Assembly (NCBI RefSeq): GCF_000430745.1
Contig: NZ_AUMP01000003.1
Coordinates: forward strand, 33,503-97,502
From: Fictibacillus gelatini DSM 15865
Lineage (GTDB): Bacteria > Bacillota > Bacilli > Bacillales > Fictibacillaceae
Reading direction: 5' to 3'
DNA length: 64,000 nucleotides
A program made the position numbers and the translations under genes. This document shows positions 50,901 through 60,259 of the stretch, one piece after another (positions within the stretch are counted from its first letter, which is position 1; each line of letters opens with the position of its first letter). Below the pieces are notes generated by a model that saw only the letters and a program-made list of their open reading frames with translations, was not told the origin of the DNA and ran no database searches.

Positions 50901-52360
50901 TGCATACACAAGATCAACCGCTTATTTTTGAATTGTCAAAAGAAGGGCGCATTGGCTACAGTATTCCGCCATTAGACGTTCCTGAAGTGTCCATTGACGA
51001 GTTGATTCCTTCCGAATACATGCGAACAGAAGATGCTGAACTACCTGAAGTATCAGAATTGCAAATTATGCGCCATTATACGGCATTATCGAAAAGGAAT
51101 CATGGAGTTGACTCCGGATTTTATCCGCTCGGTTCTTGCACAATGAAATATAACCCGAAAATTAATGAAGATGTGGCCCGTTATCCCGGGTTTGCCCATA
51201 TTCATCCGCTTCAAGAGGAAGAAACGGTTCAGGGCGCGATGGAAATGATGTATAACTTACAAACGACCCTTGCAGAGATTACAGGTATGGATGAAGTCAC
51301 TTTGCAGCCTGCTGCCGGTGCGCACGGTGAGTGGACGGGGCTAATGATGATTCGCGCTTATCATGAAGCGAATGGGGATAAAGAACGGACAAAGGTCATT
51401 GTGCCTGATTCCGCTCACGGCACAAACCCCGCTTCCGCAACTGTTGCAGGATTTGATTCCATAACCGTAAAAACGGATGAGCGCGGTCTTGTCGATTTAG
51501 ATGATCTGCGTAGTGTGGTTGGGAAAGATACGGCCGCACTTATGCTGACCAATCCAAATACGCTCGGTCTTTTCGAAGAGCATATTTTAGAGATGGCTGC
51601 GATCGTTCATGAAGCTGGCGGAAAACTTTATTATGACGGGGCGAATATGAATGCGATTATGGGTTATACGCGCCCTGGTGACATGGGCTTTGATGTCGTT
51701 CACTTAAATCTTCATAAAACATTTACGGGTCCTCATGGCGGCGGTGGCCCTGGATCAGGTCCAGTAGGGGTGAAAAAAGAGCTCATTCCGTTCTTGCCGA
51801 AACCTGTCTTAATGAAAAAAGGGGATGCATTCACGTTTGAGTATGATCGTCCGCAATCGATCGGCCGTGTGAAGCCGTATTACGGCAACTTCGGAATTAA
51901 TGTCCGTGCTTACACATACATTCGCACGATGGGGCCGGAAGGTTTGCACAACGTATCGGAATATGCCGTATTAAATGCAAACTATATGATGCGTAAATTA
52001 GAGCCTCATTTTGATTTGCCGTTCAATCAGCATTGTAAGCACGAATTTGTATTGTCCGGCAAGCGGCAAAAGAAATTAGGCGTACGTACGCTTGATATCG
52101 CAAAGCGTCTGCTTGATTTCGGCTATCATCCGCCGACAATCTACTTCCCGCTTAGTGTAGAGGAAGCTATTATGGTAGAACCGACGGAAACCGAATCAAA
52201 AGAAACGCTAGATGAATTTATCGCAGCGATGATTCAAATCGCTAAAGAAGCGGAAGAAAATCCTGAAATCGTTCAAGAAGCGCCGCATACAACAGTTATT
52301 AAACGGCTAGATGAAGCGACTGCTGCCAGAAAACCAATATTGCGTTACGAAAAACAATAA
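50900..52360 (+). CDS. gcvPB: glycine decarboxylase subunit 2 (P-protein beta)
   Basis: 486 residues, PLP-dependent. The PLP-binding Lys is in [39 protein letters not shown] and [22 protein letters not shown] are conserved. Stop and start overlap as TAATG with gcvPA, so they are coupled. The H-protein (gcvH) and lipoamide dehydrogenase are encoded elsewhere. Confidence 0.97.
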   Translation: MHTQDQPLIFELSKEGRIGYSIPPLDVPEVSIDELIPSEYMRTEDAELPEVSELQIMRHYTALSKRNHGVDSGFYPLGSCTMKYNPKINEDVARYPGFAHIHPLQEEETVQGAMEMMYNLQTTLAEITGMDEVTLQPAAGAHGEWTGLMMIRAYHEANGDKERTKVIVPDSAHGTNPASATVAGFDSITVKTDERGLVDLDDLRSVVGKDTAALMLTNPNTLGLFEEHILEMAAIVHEAGGKLYYDGANMNAIMGYTRPGDMGFDVVHLNLHKTFTGPHGGGGPGSGPVGVKKELIPFLPKPVLMKKGDAFTFEYDRPQSIGRVKPYYGNFGINVRAYTYIRTMGPEGLHNVSEYAVLNANYMMRKLEPHFDLPFNQHCKHEFVLSGKRQKKLGVRTLDIAKRLLDFGYHPPTIYFPLSVEEAIMVEPTETESKETLDEFIAAMIQIAKEAEENPEIVQEAPHTTVIKRLDEATAARKPILRYEKQ

Positions 52361-52387
52361 AAATAGCCCGGTTCCGGGCTATTTTTA
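52361..52387. terminator. bidirectional terminator between gcvPB and yqhL
   Basis: AAAATAGCCCGG and its complement CCGGGCTATTTT meet around a 2-base centre (TT), with A and T flanks. It serves both convergent genes, and the yqhL stop is inside it. Confidence 0.9.
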
Positions 52388-52765
52388 TTTAGATTTTTTA
52401 ACTTTGCCAGTCCATTTTTTGAAACCGCCTTTTAGATGATAAAGCTGGCTGTATTTTTTCTTTTTTAGAAATTGTGCAGCTCTTGCGCTTCGCATTCCGC
52501 TTTCGCAATAAAGGTAAATTGGCTGGTCGTTTCGAATTTCGCCAAGCCGCTGCCTCATTTGTGTGAGAGGGATATTTCTCGCGCCTAAAATATGGCCGTT
52601 TTTAAATTCATCAGGCTCCCGTACGTCAATTAGCTGGGCTTTACGGTAACCTGCTCGAAAGTCCTCTTCGGTTAATGTTTGTAAATACGTTTTCCGGTAA
52701 AGGGCTGTACCAACAAAATATGCGATTAAGGCTACAACTAAAACCAGAAGAATGATCCAATCCAT
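52385..52765 (-). CDS. yqhL: membrane-anchored rhodanese-like protein
   Basis: 126 residues. An N-terminal membrane helix (IILLVLVVALIAYFVGTALY) is followed by a rhodanese domain (about 40-120) with the active-site loop CESGMRSA in YLYCESGMRS. It may handle persulfide sulfur at the membrane, but the substrate is not known for this family. AAAGGAGTG lies upstream on the minus strand. Confidence 0.9.
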   Translation of the reverse strand: MDWIILLVLVVALIAYFVGTALYRKTYLQTLTEEDFRAGYRKAQLIDVREPDEFKNGHILGARNIPLTQMRQRLGEIRNDQPIYLYCESGMRSARAAQFLKKKKYSQLYHLKGGFKKWTGKVKKSK

Positions 52766-52843
52766 TTCTTTGCACTCCTTTACAATGTCTATACTAATTA
52801 TAGCTATCTATTAAATGAGAATCAAAAAAAATTTTGCGTTTGA

Positions 52844-52902
52844 GGAAACATTTGTTTCCACAAATACAAAAGAAAAACGCGAGCGTTTTTCTTTTGTATT
52901 TG
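52844..52902. promoter_or_regulatory. palindrome and 20-bp perfect inverted repeat between yqhL and lipM
   Basis: GGAAACA-TT-TGTTTCC (52844-52859) is a perfect dyad like a repressor site. Directly after it, 52861-52880 and 52883-52902 are perfect complements (20 bp, 2-base centre). A TACACT at 52905 could be a -10 box for lipM, with its -35 inside the repeat, so the hairpin may control transcription start or a leftward terminator. Function inferred. Confidence 0.55.
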
Positions 52903-52938
52903 GTACACTAGAGTACGTGAATGAGAGGATGACATAAA

Positions 52939-53775
52939 GTGAAAAAAGAACAATGGTTATTTATCGACTCAGGCAATTGTGATCCGGCCTATAATATGGC
53001 GATGGATGAAATGTTATTAACATGGCATAGCGAAGGGAAGATAGCTCCTGTCATCCGTTTTTACGGATGGAACCCGGCTACATTATCGATCGGGTATTTT
53101 CAAAAAGTTGAAAAGGAAATCAACCTGGAAGCTGTTCGCAATTATGGGCTCGGCTTTGTTCGCCGTCCGACAGGCGGAAGAGGGGTATTGCATGACAAAG
53201 AGCTAACGTACAGCGTCATTGTCTCCGAAGCACATCCGCAGATGCCACAGTCGGTCACCGAAGCTTATCGTGTTATTTCTGAAGGTATTCTTGAAGGCTT
53301 TAAAAATCTAGGGCTTGATGCCTATTTTGCTGTCCCGAGAACCGAGGAGGAAAGGGAGGGGCTGAAAAATCCCCGATCTGCCGTTTGTTTTGACGCTCCT
53401 TCCTGGTACGAACTTGTTGTCGAAGGCAGAAAAGTTGCAGGAAGTGCACAAACACGGCAGAAAGGAGTCATTTTACAGCATGGTTCAATTTTATTGGAGT
53501 TAGATGAGGACAAGCTGTTTGACCTATTTAACTACCCGAGCGAACGGGTGCGTGAGCGAATGCAAAAGGCTTTTCGAAATAAAGCAGTCGCTATTAACCA
53601 ATTAACGGATAAAGCCGTGACAATAGAAGATGCAAAGAAAGCTTTTAAAGAAGGGTTTGAAAAAGGCTTAAATATCGAATTATGTCCATTCACGTTAACA
53701 GAAGACCAGGAAAGCGAGGTTCAACAGTTAGCTGAATCACGTTACCGAAATAAAGATTGGACATTTAGGAGATAA
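52939..53775 (+). CDS. lipM: octanoyl-[ACP]:protein N-octanoyltransferase
   Basis: 278 residues. LipM transfers octanoate from acyl carrier protein to the H-protein GcvH in the Bacillus lipoate pathway. The lipoyl-transferase fold shows [32 protein letters not shown], the catalytic Cys in [12 protein letters not shown] and [22 protein letters not shown]. The start is GTG 52939 with AGAGGATG upstream. Closeness to the gcv operon fits its substrate. Confidence 0.95.
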   Translation: MKKEQWLFIDSGNCDPAYNMAMDEMLLTWHSEGKIAPVIRFYGWNPATLSIGYFQKVEKEINLEAVRNYGLGFVRRPTGGRGVLHDKELTYSVIVSEAHPQMPQSVTEAYRVISEGILEGFKNLGLDAYFAVPRTEEEREGLKNPRSAVCFDAPSWYELVVEGRKVAGSAQTRQKGVILQHGSILLELDEDKLFDLFNYPSERVRERMQKAFRNKAVAINQLTDKAVTIEDAKKAFKEGFEKGLNIELCPFTLTEDQESEVQQLAESRYRNKDWTFRR

Positions 53776-54115
53776 AACGAAAAAATATATTTTTTGAAGG
53801 TTTTTTATAGATGAGATGAAACATCTGTTTTATCAACGGTTTTCGAATGGGGCTTCTTTTTCAATTGCGAATTCATTTAATTTGGAAGTAAATGAGCCCC
53901 AATTTCTCCGTATTTCTATTATTATCTCTGTTTTTCGCCAAATTCTGCGTTTGACAGAATTTTTCTTTTGACAATAGGTTTACCTATATATAGTATAGTG
54001 GTAGTGTGTTTACATACAACATATTGATAATTTTTTGAAAGATTGACAAGGGAAAGCGAGGACGGTTAGCGAAATAATAGTTCTAGCCGTTAAAAGCGAA
54101 CCTAAAAGGAGGAGA
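53776..54115 (+). promoter_or_regulatory. upstream region of the ribonucleotide reductase gene
   Basis: A promoter TTGACA (53968-53973), 17 bases, TAGTAT (53991-53996) precedes the gene. The overlapping ACCTATATATAGTATA (53982-53997) looks like an NrdR box, which would repress the gene when dNTPs are plentiful. A short hairpin (AGATG/CATCT, about 53811-53827) may end lipM. I see no B12 riboswitch. GAGGAGAATG is the ribosome site. Confidence 0.55.
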
Positions 54116-54907
54116 ATGATGGGAGTAGCATTACATGATCCTTCAAGGATTAATATTGAATCCTTAAATAAGGATATCGAACAATTCCCACAGGTACACC
54201 CAATTACTAGCGATATGAAAATTACGCATAAAGGCGTGTCCCGATTAGTCATGCTTGATCGGTACAGTTTCAAAGATACCGAAAAGAAAACGTTAAAGAT
54301 CGGCGATTTTGTCGTTTTGACGGTAAAAGAAGATCCGAAATTTCCAGCAAGAGGGCTTGGAATTATCGTCGGCATTAACTGGGAAGAGAAAAAAGCACAG
54401 GTTCGTGTAGAAGACGAATTTAAAGGTGTTTTAGATAAGCCGGAAGAAGCGGAAACAGGAATTATTACCCGGCCGCTTGACGTGATGGACAAACCGCTTG
54501 AGATTTTTTATGAGCAAATAGCGAAACGCAACGCAACCGGCCTTGCCAGTGTAGAAACGACGGAAGAAAAAAGAAAAGAATCATTTGAGCGATTTTACAA
54601 GGAACTCTCTGAAATGAATTTTATTCCGGCGGGGCGTGTCCTTTACGGCGCCGGTTCAAAAACGGACGTCACTTACTTTAACTGTTACGTCATGCCGTTT
54701 GTGAAAGACTCGCGTGAAGGCATCTCTGACCACCGCAAACAAGTGATGGAAATCATGTCGAGAGGTGGCGGGGTAGGAACGAACGGGTCGACGCTCCGTC
54801 CGAAAAACGCACTTGCCCGCGGCGTTAACGGCAAGTCATCCGGGTCGGTATCATGGCTTGATGACATTGCGAAGCTGACGCATTTGGTTGAGCAGGGCGG
54901 CAGTCGT
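54116..54907 (+). CDS. nrdJ: adenosylcobalamin-dependent ribonucleotide reductase, exon 1
   Basis: Residues 1-264 of a class II ribonucleotide reductase, which makes deoxyribonucleotides with a B12-generated thiyl radical and works with or without oxygen. The N-terminal 130 residues include an extended domain with GDFVVLTVKEDPKFPARGLGII. The RNR core starts at FERFYKELSEMNFIPAGRVLYGAG and includes the redox Cys in YFNCYVMPF and RGGGVGTNGSTLRP. The exon ends at Arg in EQGGSR; translation would stop at TAA 54908 if the intron stayed. Confidence 0.92.
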
Positions 54908-55322
54908 TAACAACATGGCGACTTAATCTCGCGAATTGCTGGAACACCCTAAAGCTTTAGGAGCTACAACGTGGCTGGTAACAGCGAGCGTGAATGCAGA
55001 AAATCTTAAAGATGGAACAATGGGCAATCAGCAGCGAAGCATCTTTGGAAACGAAGATGAACGTTCAACGACTATTGAAAGTTCCCAAAGCTTTAATGTG
55101 GATATCATTTTAAGAGGTGGTGTTTAAAATTAAAGAAAGGGAACGAGTAAACCATAACAATCGGCAACGAGGTTATGGGGCGCGAGACAAAGAAGAACTA
55201 AAGAAAAACTAAAGAAAAAACTCATAATAAATTTTCTTCTTTGATGATATAGTCTGAACTTGCATGAAAGTGCAAGAGAATGGCAGAAATGTCCATTCCC
55301 TCCAATGGAGAGTAACAATTTG
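54908..55322 (+). other. group I intron (415 nt) in nrdJ
   Basis: Intron core features are visible. P1: exon end AGUCGU (54902-54907) pairs with 54918-54923 and ends in the required U-G wobble. The Q/R type stretch GGGCAATCAGCAGCGAAGC (55022-55040) pairs with TTGCTG at 54935-54940. GTTCAACGACTAT (55063-55075) pairs with ATATAGTCTGAAC (55247-55259) as P7. The last base is G (55322). Splicing joins CGT to CGT (Arg-Arg), restoring SRRGAQM of the family. Short open frames inside are not clear genes; 55132-55212 may be a homing endonuclease remnant. Confidence 0.9.
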
Positions 55323-57095
55323 CGTGGAGCCCAGATGATCATGCTGGCGGATTGGCACCCTGATATCATTGATTTCATCATTTCTAAAATGCAAAACCCG
55401 CGGATTCTCCGCTATTTAATTGAGAATACGAATGATGAGAAGATCAAGCAAGTCGCCCAGGATAAGTTAAAATTTACGCCGCTTACCGGAACGGAGCGTG
55501 CGATGTACCAAGGAATCTTAAATTATAAAGAGATTCCTGGCAAAGGCGGCTTTGATGACGATGTCTTCCGTGAAGCGGAAATGATGCTTCGTGAAGGCGG
55601 AAAATATTCCGTCCATAATCCAGACTTTTTAACTGGAGCGAACATCTCCGTCACGATTACGAAAGAATTTATGGAAGCTGTTGAAAAAGACGAAGAGTAT
55701 ATGCTCCGTTTCCCTGACGTGGAAAATTACACGCCTGAAGAAATGAAAGCTTACAATGAAAAATGGCATGAAATCGGGGATGTAAGAGTCTGGGAAGAAA
55801 TGGGCTATGGCATCCGCATCTATAAGCGCATTAAAGCGAAAGAACTATGGAATTTGATCAACATTTGTGCGACGTATTCAGCTGAACCTGGCATTTTCTT
55901 TATTGACAATGCCAATGAAATGACAAATGCAACAGCTTACGGTCAAAAGGTTGTTGCGACAAACCCATGTGGCGAACAACCACTTGCACCATTCTCTGTC
56001 TGCAACCTTGCTGCGGTGAACCTCGGCAATATGGCAGACAAAAAGAATAAGAAAGTCGACTTTGAAAAGCTGAAACAAACGGTTGAAGTCGGTGTCCGCA
56101 TGCAAGACAACGTCATCGATGCCACGCCTTACTTTCTTGAGCCAAACCGCAAGCAGGCCCTTGGCGAGCGCCGTGTCGGCCTTGGCGTAATGGGCTTGCA
56201 TGATCTGCTCATTTATTGCGAGACGGTTTACGGATCGGAAGAAGGAAACAAGCTCGTCGATCAAATTTTTGAAACGATTGCGACAACGGCTTACCGCACG
56301 TCCATCGAATTGGCAAAAGAAAAAGGAAGCTTTCCGTTCCTTGTTGGCAAAACGGATGAAGAGACAAAAGAACTTCGCGAGCGGTTTATCAATACCGGCT
56401 ATATGAAGAAGATGCCGGAAGATATTCGCCAGGGAGTTCTGAAACACGGAATTCGCAACTCACATCTATTAACTGTCGCGCCTACCGGGTCCACTGGAAC
56501 CATGGTTGGCGTGAGTACCGGACTTGAGCCTTACTTCTCATTCTCTTACTTCCGTAGCGGCCGCTTAGGGAAGTTTATCGAAGTCAAAGCGGATATTGTG
56601 AAGGAATATTTGGATCAACATCCGGAAGCAGATGAAAATCATTTGCCAGAATGGTTTGTTGCGGCAATGGATTTAACGCCGGAAGCGCATGCGGATACAC
56701 AATGCGTCATTCAGCGCTGGGTGGACAGCTCCATCTCTAAAACGGTAAACGCGCCAAAAGGCTATACCGTTGAGCAAGTCGAAAAGGTATACGAACGCCT
56801 ATACCGGGGCGGGGCGAAAGGCGGTACGGTCTATGTCGACGGAAGCCGCGACGCCCAGGTGCTAACGTTAAAAGCGGAAGAAGCGTTTGAACAAACGGAA
56901 ATGAATTTAAGTACGGATGACGAAAAAAGCAAAGTCGTCCTCGTCGATACAATCACGGATTTACGGGCAACAGACGTCACGATCGGCAATGAAGTAGGTA
57001 ATACATGTCCGGTCTGCCGCAAAGGGAAAGTGAAAGAAATCGGCGGCTGCAATACATGCACGAACTGCAATGCCCAATTAAAATGCGGGTTGTAA
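55323..57095 (+). CDS. nrdJ: adenosylcobalamin-dependent ribonucleotide reductase, exon 2
   Basis: The remaining 590 residues; the complete protein is 854 residues. RGAQMIMLADWHPDIIDFI opens the exon. The catalytic Cys and Glu are in NPCGEQPLAPFSVCNLAAVNLG, VGLGVMGLHDLLI and VAPTGSTGTMVGVSTGLEPYFSF follow, and the C-terminal end is a Cys-rich redox tail (CPVCRKGKVKEIGGCNTCTNC) that ends in a further Cys. A terminator follows. Confidence 0.93.
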   Translation, partial: RGAQMIMLADWHPDIIDFIISKMQNPRILRYLIENTNDEKIKQVAQDKLKFTPLTGTERAMYQGILNYKEIPGKGGFDDDVFREAEMMLREGGKYSVHNPDFLTGANISVTITKEFMEAVEKDEEYMLRFPDVENYTPEEMKAYNEKWHEIGDVRVWEEMGYGIRIYKRIKAKELWNLINICATYSAEPGIFFIDNANEMTNATAYGQKVVATNPCGEQPLAPFSVCNLAAVNLGNMADKKNKKVDFEKLKQTVEVGVRMQDNVIDATPYFLEPNRKQALGERRVGLGVMGLHDLLIYCETVYGSEEGNKLVDQIFETIATTAYRTSIELAKEKGSFPFLVGKTDEETKELRERFINTGYMKKMPEDIRQGVLKHGIRNSHLLTVAPTGSTGTMVGVSTGLEPYFSFSYFRSGRLGKFIEVKADIVKEYLDQHPEADENHLPEWFVAAMDLTPEAHADTQCVIQRWVDSSISKTVNAPKGYTVEQVEKVYERLYRGGAKGGTVYVDGSRDAQVLTLKAEEAFEQTEMNLSTDDEKSKVVLVDTITDLRATDVTIGNEVGNTCPVCRKGKVKEIGGCNTCTNCNAQLKCGL

Positions 57096-57103
57096 TCCCG
57101 TTG

Positions 57104-57139
57104 AAAGAGGTTGAACGTTCTAGTTCAGCCTCTTTTATA
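57104..57139 (+). terminator. terminator of the ribonucleotide reductase gene
   Basis: AAAGAGGTTGAAC (57104-57116) pairs with GTTCAGCCTCTTT (57123-57135) with one mismatch and a T-rich end. Confidence 0.85.
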
Positions 57140-57236
57140 TGAAAGATAAGATGCGATGTTTACTTGTCATCCACATTGGAGTATAGTATCATTTTAATAG
57201 TAAAAGCTGACAAATGAATGATGGGAGGGAACTTAG

Positions 57237-57668
57237 ATGCCCCCAACACCAAGTATGGAAGATTATATTGAGCGTATTTATTCATTAATTGAAGAAAAAG
57301 GATATGCAAGAGTTTCAGATCTAGCGGAGAACCTCGAAGTCCATCCCTCCTCGGTTACGAAAATGATTCAAAAACTTGATAAAGGGAAATTTCTCGTTTA
57401 TGAAAAATACCGTGGATTTGTATTAACCCCAAGCGGGAAAAAATTAGGGAAGCGTCTTGTATATAGACACGAATTGCTGGAAGATTTCTTAAAAGTTATC
57501 GGTGTTGAAGAAGAAAATATTTTTCAGGATGTTGAAGGGATTGAACATCACTTAAGCTGGAACGCGATCGACCGGATTGGGGATTTGCTTCAATATTTTG
57601 AGGAAGACCCTAAACGGGTTGAAGACCTTAAAGAAGTGCAAAGAAGAAATGAACAGGAACAATCTTGA
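57237..57668 (+). CDS. mntR: manganese transport regulator MntR
   Basis: A 143-residue DtxR-family regulator that represses manganese uptake genes when Mn2+ is high. The winged helix (about 6-70) contains [33 protein letters not shown]; metal ligands D9, E12, H78 and E100/E103/H104 fit the positions of the B. subtilis protein shifted by one. C-terminal dimer domain intact. GATGGGAGGG lies upstream. Confidence 0.96.
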   Translation: MPPTPSMEDYIERIYSLIEEKGYARVSDLAENLEVHPSSVTKMIQKLDKGKFLVYEKYRGFVLTPSGKKLGKRLVYRHELLEDFLKVIGVEEENIFQDVEGIEHHLSWNAIDRIGDLLQYFEEDPKRVEDLKEVQRRNEQEQS

Positions 57669-57691
57669 CAATCGTCATGATTGTTTTTTTA
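57667..57691 (+). terminator. terminator after mntR
   Basis: GACAATC (57667-57673) and GATTGT (57679-57684) with a 5-base loop, followed by seven T. The stop codon of mntR (57666-57668) overlaps the stem. Confidence 0.75.
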
Positions 57692-57816
57692 TTTCAGTGG
57701 CGCCTTGTCCATTTATTCTGGCTCCTTCCTTCTATGAAAAACGCTTTTGCGGTTTTTGTTTTTTTTAGAATATTGTACGTCCCTTCCTGCTTAGGATGAT
57801 ATGGGGGGAGAAAAGG

Positions 57817-58746
57817 ATGATCATTGACGGTGTATTTTCTGGCGGCGGGATTAAGGCGATCGCTTTAATCGGCGCTTTAGATGCAGTGGAGAGAAGGGGG
57901 ATTGAGTTTAATCGAGTTGCCGGAACGAGCGCCGGCGCACTCGTTGCTGCACTCGTTGCTGCAGGCTACAAATCAAAGGACATCGAAACATTAGTTGATC
58001 AAACGGATTTAAAACAATTTATGGATAAGAAAAAATCATTAATTCCTATTCCTTTTATGAACTGGTTGAAAGTGTATTGGAAACTCGGCTTGTTTAAAGG
58101 TGACGCCCTGGAAAATTGGATTCGTGACGCCTTAAATGCCAGAGGGATTGAAACGTTCGCAGACATTACGGAAGGTTCGCTTAAAATTGTTGTTTCCGAC
58201 ATCTCAAGAGGAAGGCTTGTCGTTTTACCTGACGATTTAGAGGAATACGGACTGTTACCGGAACGTTTTTCAATTGCCAGAGCCGTCAGGATGAGCTGCA
58301 GCATACCGTATTTTTTCTATCCGATTACGCTATACAATCGGCTTGGACAAAAGAGTTATATTGTCGATGGAGGCGTATTGAGCAATTTTCCAATCTGGCT
58401 CTTTCAGCGGAAGGATAGAACGTCGATCCGCCCTATTCTAGGTTTTCAATTGAGCTCCGACCTTGAGGAAATTCCTTCGCATCGTGTTAGAAATGCCTTT
58501 GAAATGTTTTATGCCCTTTTTGAAACGATGAGGGAAGCCCATGATAATCTTCATATTTCGAAGCAAGACGCAAGAGATATCGTTTTTATACCGGCGCAAA
58601 AAGTTTCAATGATTGATTTTCAACTGCCTGAAGAAACGAAACGATCATTAATCGATTTTGGGTTTAACCGAACAGACGAATTTTTAAATCGCTGGATCGT
58701 AAGCAGAGCGCGGTTTATAGAAAAGAAAAAGAATCGGACGGTTTAA
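57817..58746 (+). CDS. yqhO: patatin-like phospholipase family protein
   Basis: A 309-residue patatin-fold hydrolase. Oxyanion-hole FSGGGIKAIA, nucleophile Ser in GTSAGAL and catalytic Asp in DGGVLSN are present, so it is likely an active lipid acyl hydrolase on the cytoplasmic side; the substrate is unknown. The start is ATG 57817 with GGGGGGAG upstream, not 57796. Matches YqhO of Bacillus. Confidence 0.9.
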   Translation: MIIDGVFSGGGIKAIALIGALDAVERRGIEFNRVAGTSAGALVAALVAAGYKSKDIETLVDQTDLKQFMDKKKSLIPIPFMNWLKVYWKLGLFKGDALENWIRDALNARGIETFADITEGSLKIVVSDISRGRLVVLPDDLEEYGLLPERFSIARAVRMSCSIPYFFYPITLYNRLGQKSYIVDGGVLSNFPIWLFQRKDRTSIRPILGFQLSSDLEEIPSHRVRNAFEMFYALFETMREAHDNLHISKQDARDIVFIPAQKVSMIDFQLPEETKRSLIDFGFNRTDEFLNRWIVSRARFIEKKKNRTV

Positions 58747-58766
58747 AAAGACGCCCGATTCTTTTT
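58726..58766. terminator. bidirectional terminator between yqhO and yqhP
   Basis: AAAAAGAATCGG (58726-58737) pairs with CCGATTCTTTTT (58755-58766). It includes the ends of both convergent genes. Confidence 0.8.
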
Positions 58767-59087
58767 CTTATTTTTTTTCCCTTCAATAACGGTGAAATTA
58801 TGTTCTCTTTTTCGCTTTTTAAATGGTGCAGTCTTTGCTTTTGAGGAAGTAGTTTTTTTGGCAATTGAAAGGTGATTTCCGTATTTTTTCTTCGATTGTC
58901 TCACTGCTTTTGCATATTTCCCTTTTTCACCTGGACGAAGCCGTTGGAAAAGAAAGAAACCAATTGCAAGAACTACAGCAATAATGATCAGACGTGTAAA
59001 TAGTCCTTGAGGTGAATGAAAAACAAGCCCAATTACTGCCAACGCCACAATAACCCAAATGAGCGGATTAAAAAACTGTCGATGCAA
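58743..59087 (-). CDS. yqhP: YqhP/SA1362 family membrane protein
   Basis: A 114-residue protein with two membrane helices (PLIWVIVALAVIGLVFH and LIIIAVVLAIGFFLFQRLRP) and a very basic tail (KKKNRASF). TTG 59087 is preferred since AAGGAGG lies 7 bases upstream; GTG 59096 is too near it. Function unknown; kept next to yqhQ in Bacillus. Confidence 0.85.
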   Translation of the reverse strand: MHRQFFNPLIWVIVALAVIGLVFHSPQGLFTRLIIIAVVLAIGFFLFQRLRPGEKGKYAKAVRQSKKKYGNHLSIAKKTTSSKAKTAPFKKRKREHNFTVIEGKKNKKKNRASF

Positions 59088-59108
59088 AAGGTTCACCTCC
59101 TTGAATAA

Positions 59109-60056
59109 TTAAACAATTTTTTCATTTTGATTCGGTACCGTTTGTTCATATTCGCCATCTCGCTTAAGCATTTCTTGAAAGGAAAGGATGGCCACTTCAA
59201 CCTGATCGTCCATTGGTTCTTTCGTTGTTAACAATTGGAGCCATAGTCCTGGATAACCAAGAAATTTTAAAACTGGCATTTCCCGTAGTTTATTGGTGAT
59301 TTGCAAAACTTCAAATGAAATACCAAGAACGACCGGAATCAATAAAATCCGATATAAAACCCGCAACCAGAGCGGATCTGTCGGAACGAATAAATAAATA
59401 ATTACTCCAACAACAACGGTAAATAATATGAAACTACTCCCGCAACGATAATGAAGCCTTGATTGACTCTGAACATTTGCCACTGTTAAATCAAGCCCGT
59501 TTTCAAAGGTATTAATTACTTTATGCTCCGCACCGTGGTATTGGAACACACGTTTAATCGTAGGCGTAAGTGAGACGAAATAAATATAGGACAGTAAAAA
59601 CAATATTTTAAATAGGCCTTCAAGCAAATTTTGACCGATGTGGCCAGAAATGACTGGTTTAAAAGCCGCTGCTAAAAATACAGGCACAAGGGTAAAGATA
59701 AACTTGCCAAACAAAAAGGAGAGCACTCCGATCACTGCTAAGCTTAGAAAAAAAGTAGCTTTTGATGTTTCACGGGGTTTTTCGACTTCTTCGCCAGGAT
59801 TAACACCGAACCGCTCGGCAGCGAAATTCAAATGTTTTGTACCATTTGCACTGGCTTCGATGATTGCGGCAATGCCCCGGATAATAGGGACTTTTTTCAA
59901 CCGTTTAAGCCAGATGTTTTCTTTTTTGATCACTTCAAAGAATTCTATTGTATTATCATTTCTTCTAATTGCAGTTACATACGTATGTTTACCGGCAAAC
60001 ATTACTCCTTCTACAACTGCCTGACCACCATATGCCGGTGTTTTGTCTTTTGTCAT
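59109..60056 (-). CDS. yqhQ: DUF1385 membrane protein YqhQ
   Basis: A 315-residue protein with MTKDKTPAYGGQAVVEGVMFAGK and AFGAEHKVINTFENG-like YHGAEHKVINTFENG, the DUF1385 signatures, and four or more membrane helices in the middle. The family is often linked to metal-dependent membrane enzymes, but its role is not known. GAGGTG lies upstream of the start. First gene of a leftward pair with yqhP. Confidence 0.92.
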   Translation of the reverse strand: MTKDKTPAYGGQAVVEGVMFAGKHTYVTAIRRNDNTIEFFEVIKKENIWLKRLKKVPIIRGIAAIIEASANGTKHLNFAAERFGVNPGEEVEKPRETSKATFFLSLAVIGVLSFLFGKFIFTLVPVFLAAAFKPVISGHIGQNLLEGLFKILFLLSYIYFVSLTPTIKRVFQYHGAEHKVINTFENGLDLTVANVQSQSRLHYRCGSSFILFTVVVGVIIYLFVPTDPLWLRVLYRILLIPVVLGISFEVLQITNKLREMPVLKFLGYPGLWLQLLTTKEPMDDQVEVAILSFQEMLKRDGEYEQTVPNQNEKIV

Positions 60057-60259
60057 TTTTACACCTCAACCTATATTGAATTTCCTTAGGTACTTTTATT
60101 CTACAGGAAAGTACCTTAATCCTCTAGGCTGACGATCATTCTTAGTTGTATTTTTCCCATTTTATTTAATTTTTACACCGATTATTAGTAGGTTATTTGT
60201 TTTTTATGCAAGAAAAATCAATGAAATGGACATAATGTGAAAAAAAGGAGGCGGAAAAA

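Noticed and set aside
53846-53900. B12 riboswitch upstream of the reductase because of a TGGGGCT/AGCCCCA pair
   Set aside because: The loop is about 40 AT-rich bases and no B12-box or other conserved riboswitch segments are visible.
54936-55127. A 63-codon open frame just after reductase exon 1
   Set aside because: It lies inside the intron core (P3-P7 elements) and has no ribosome site; the sequence is explained by RNA structure.
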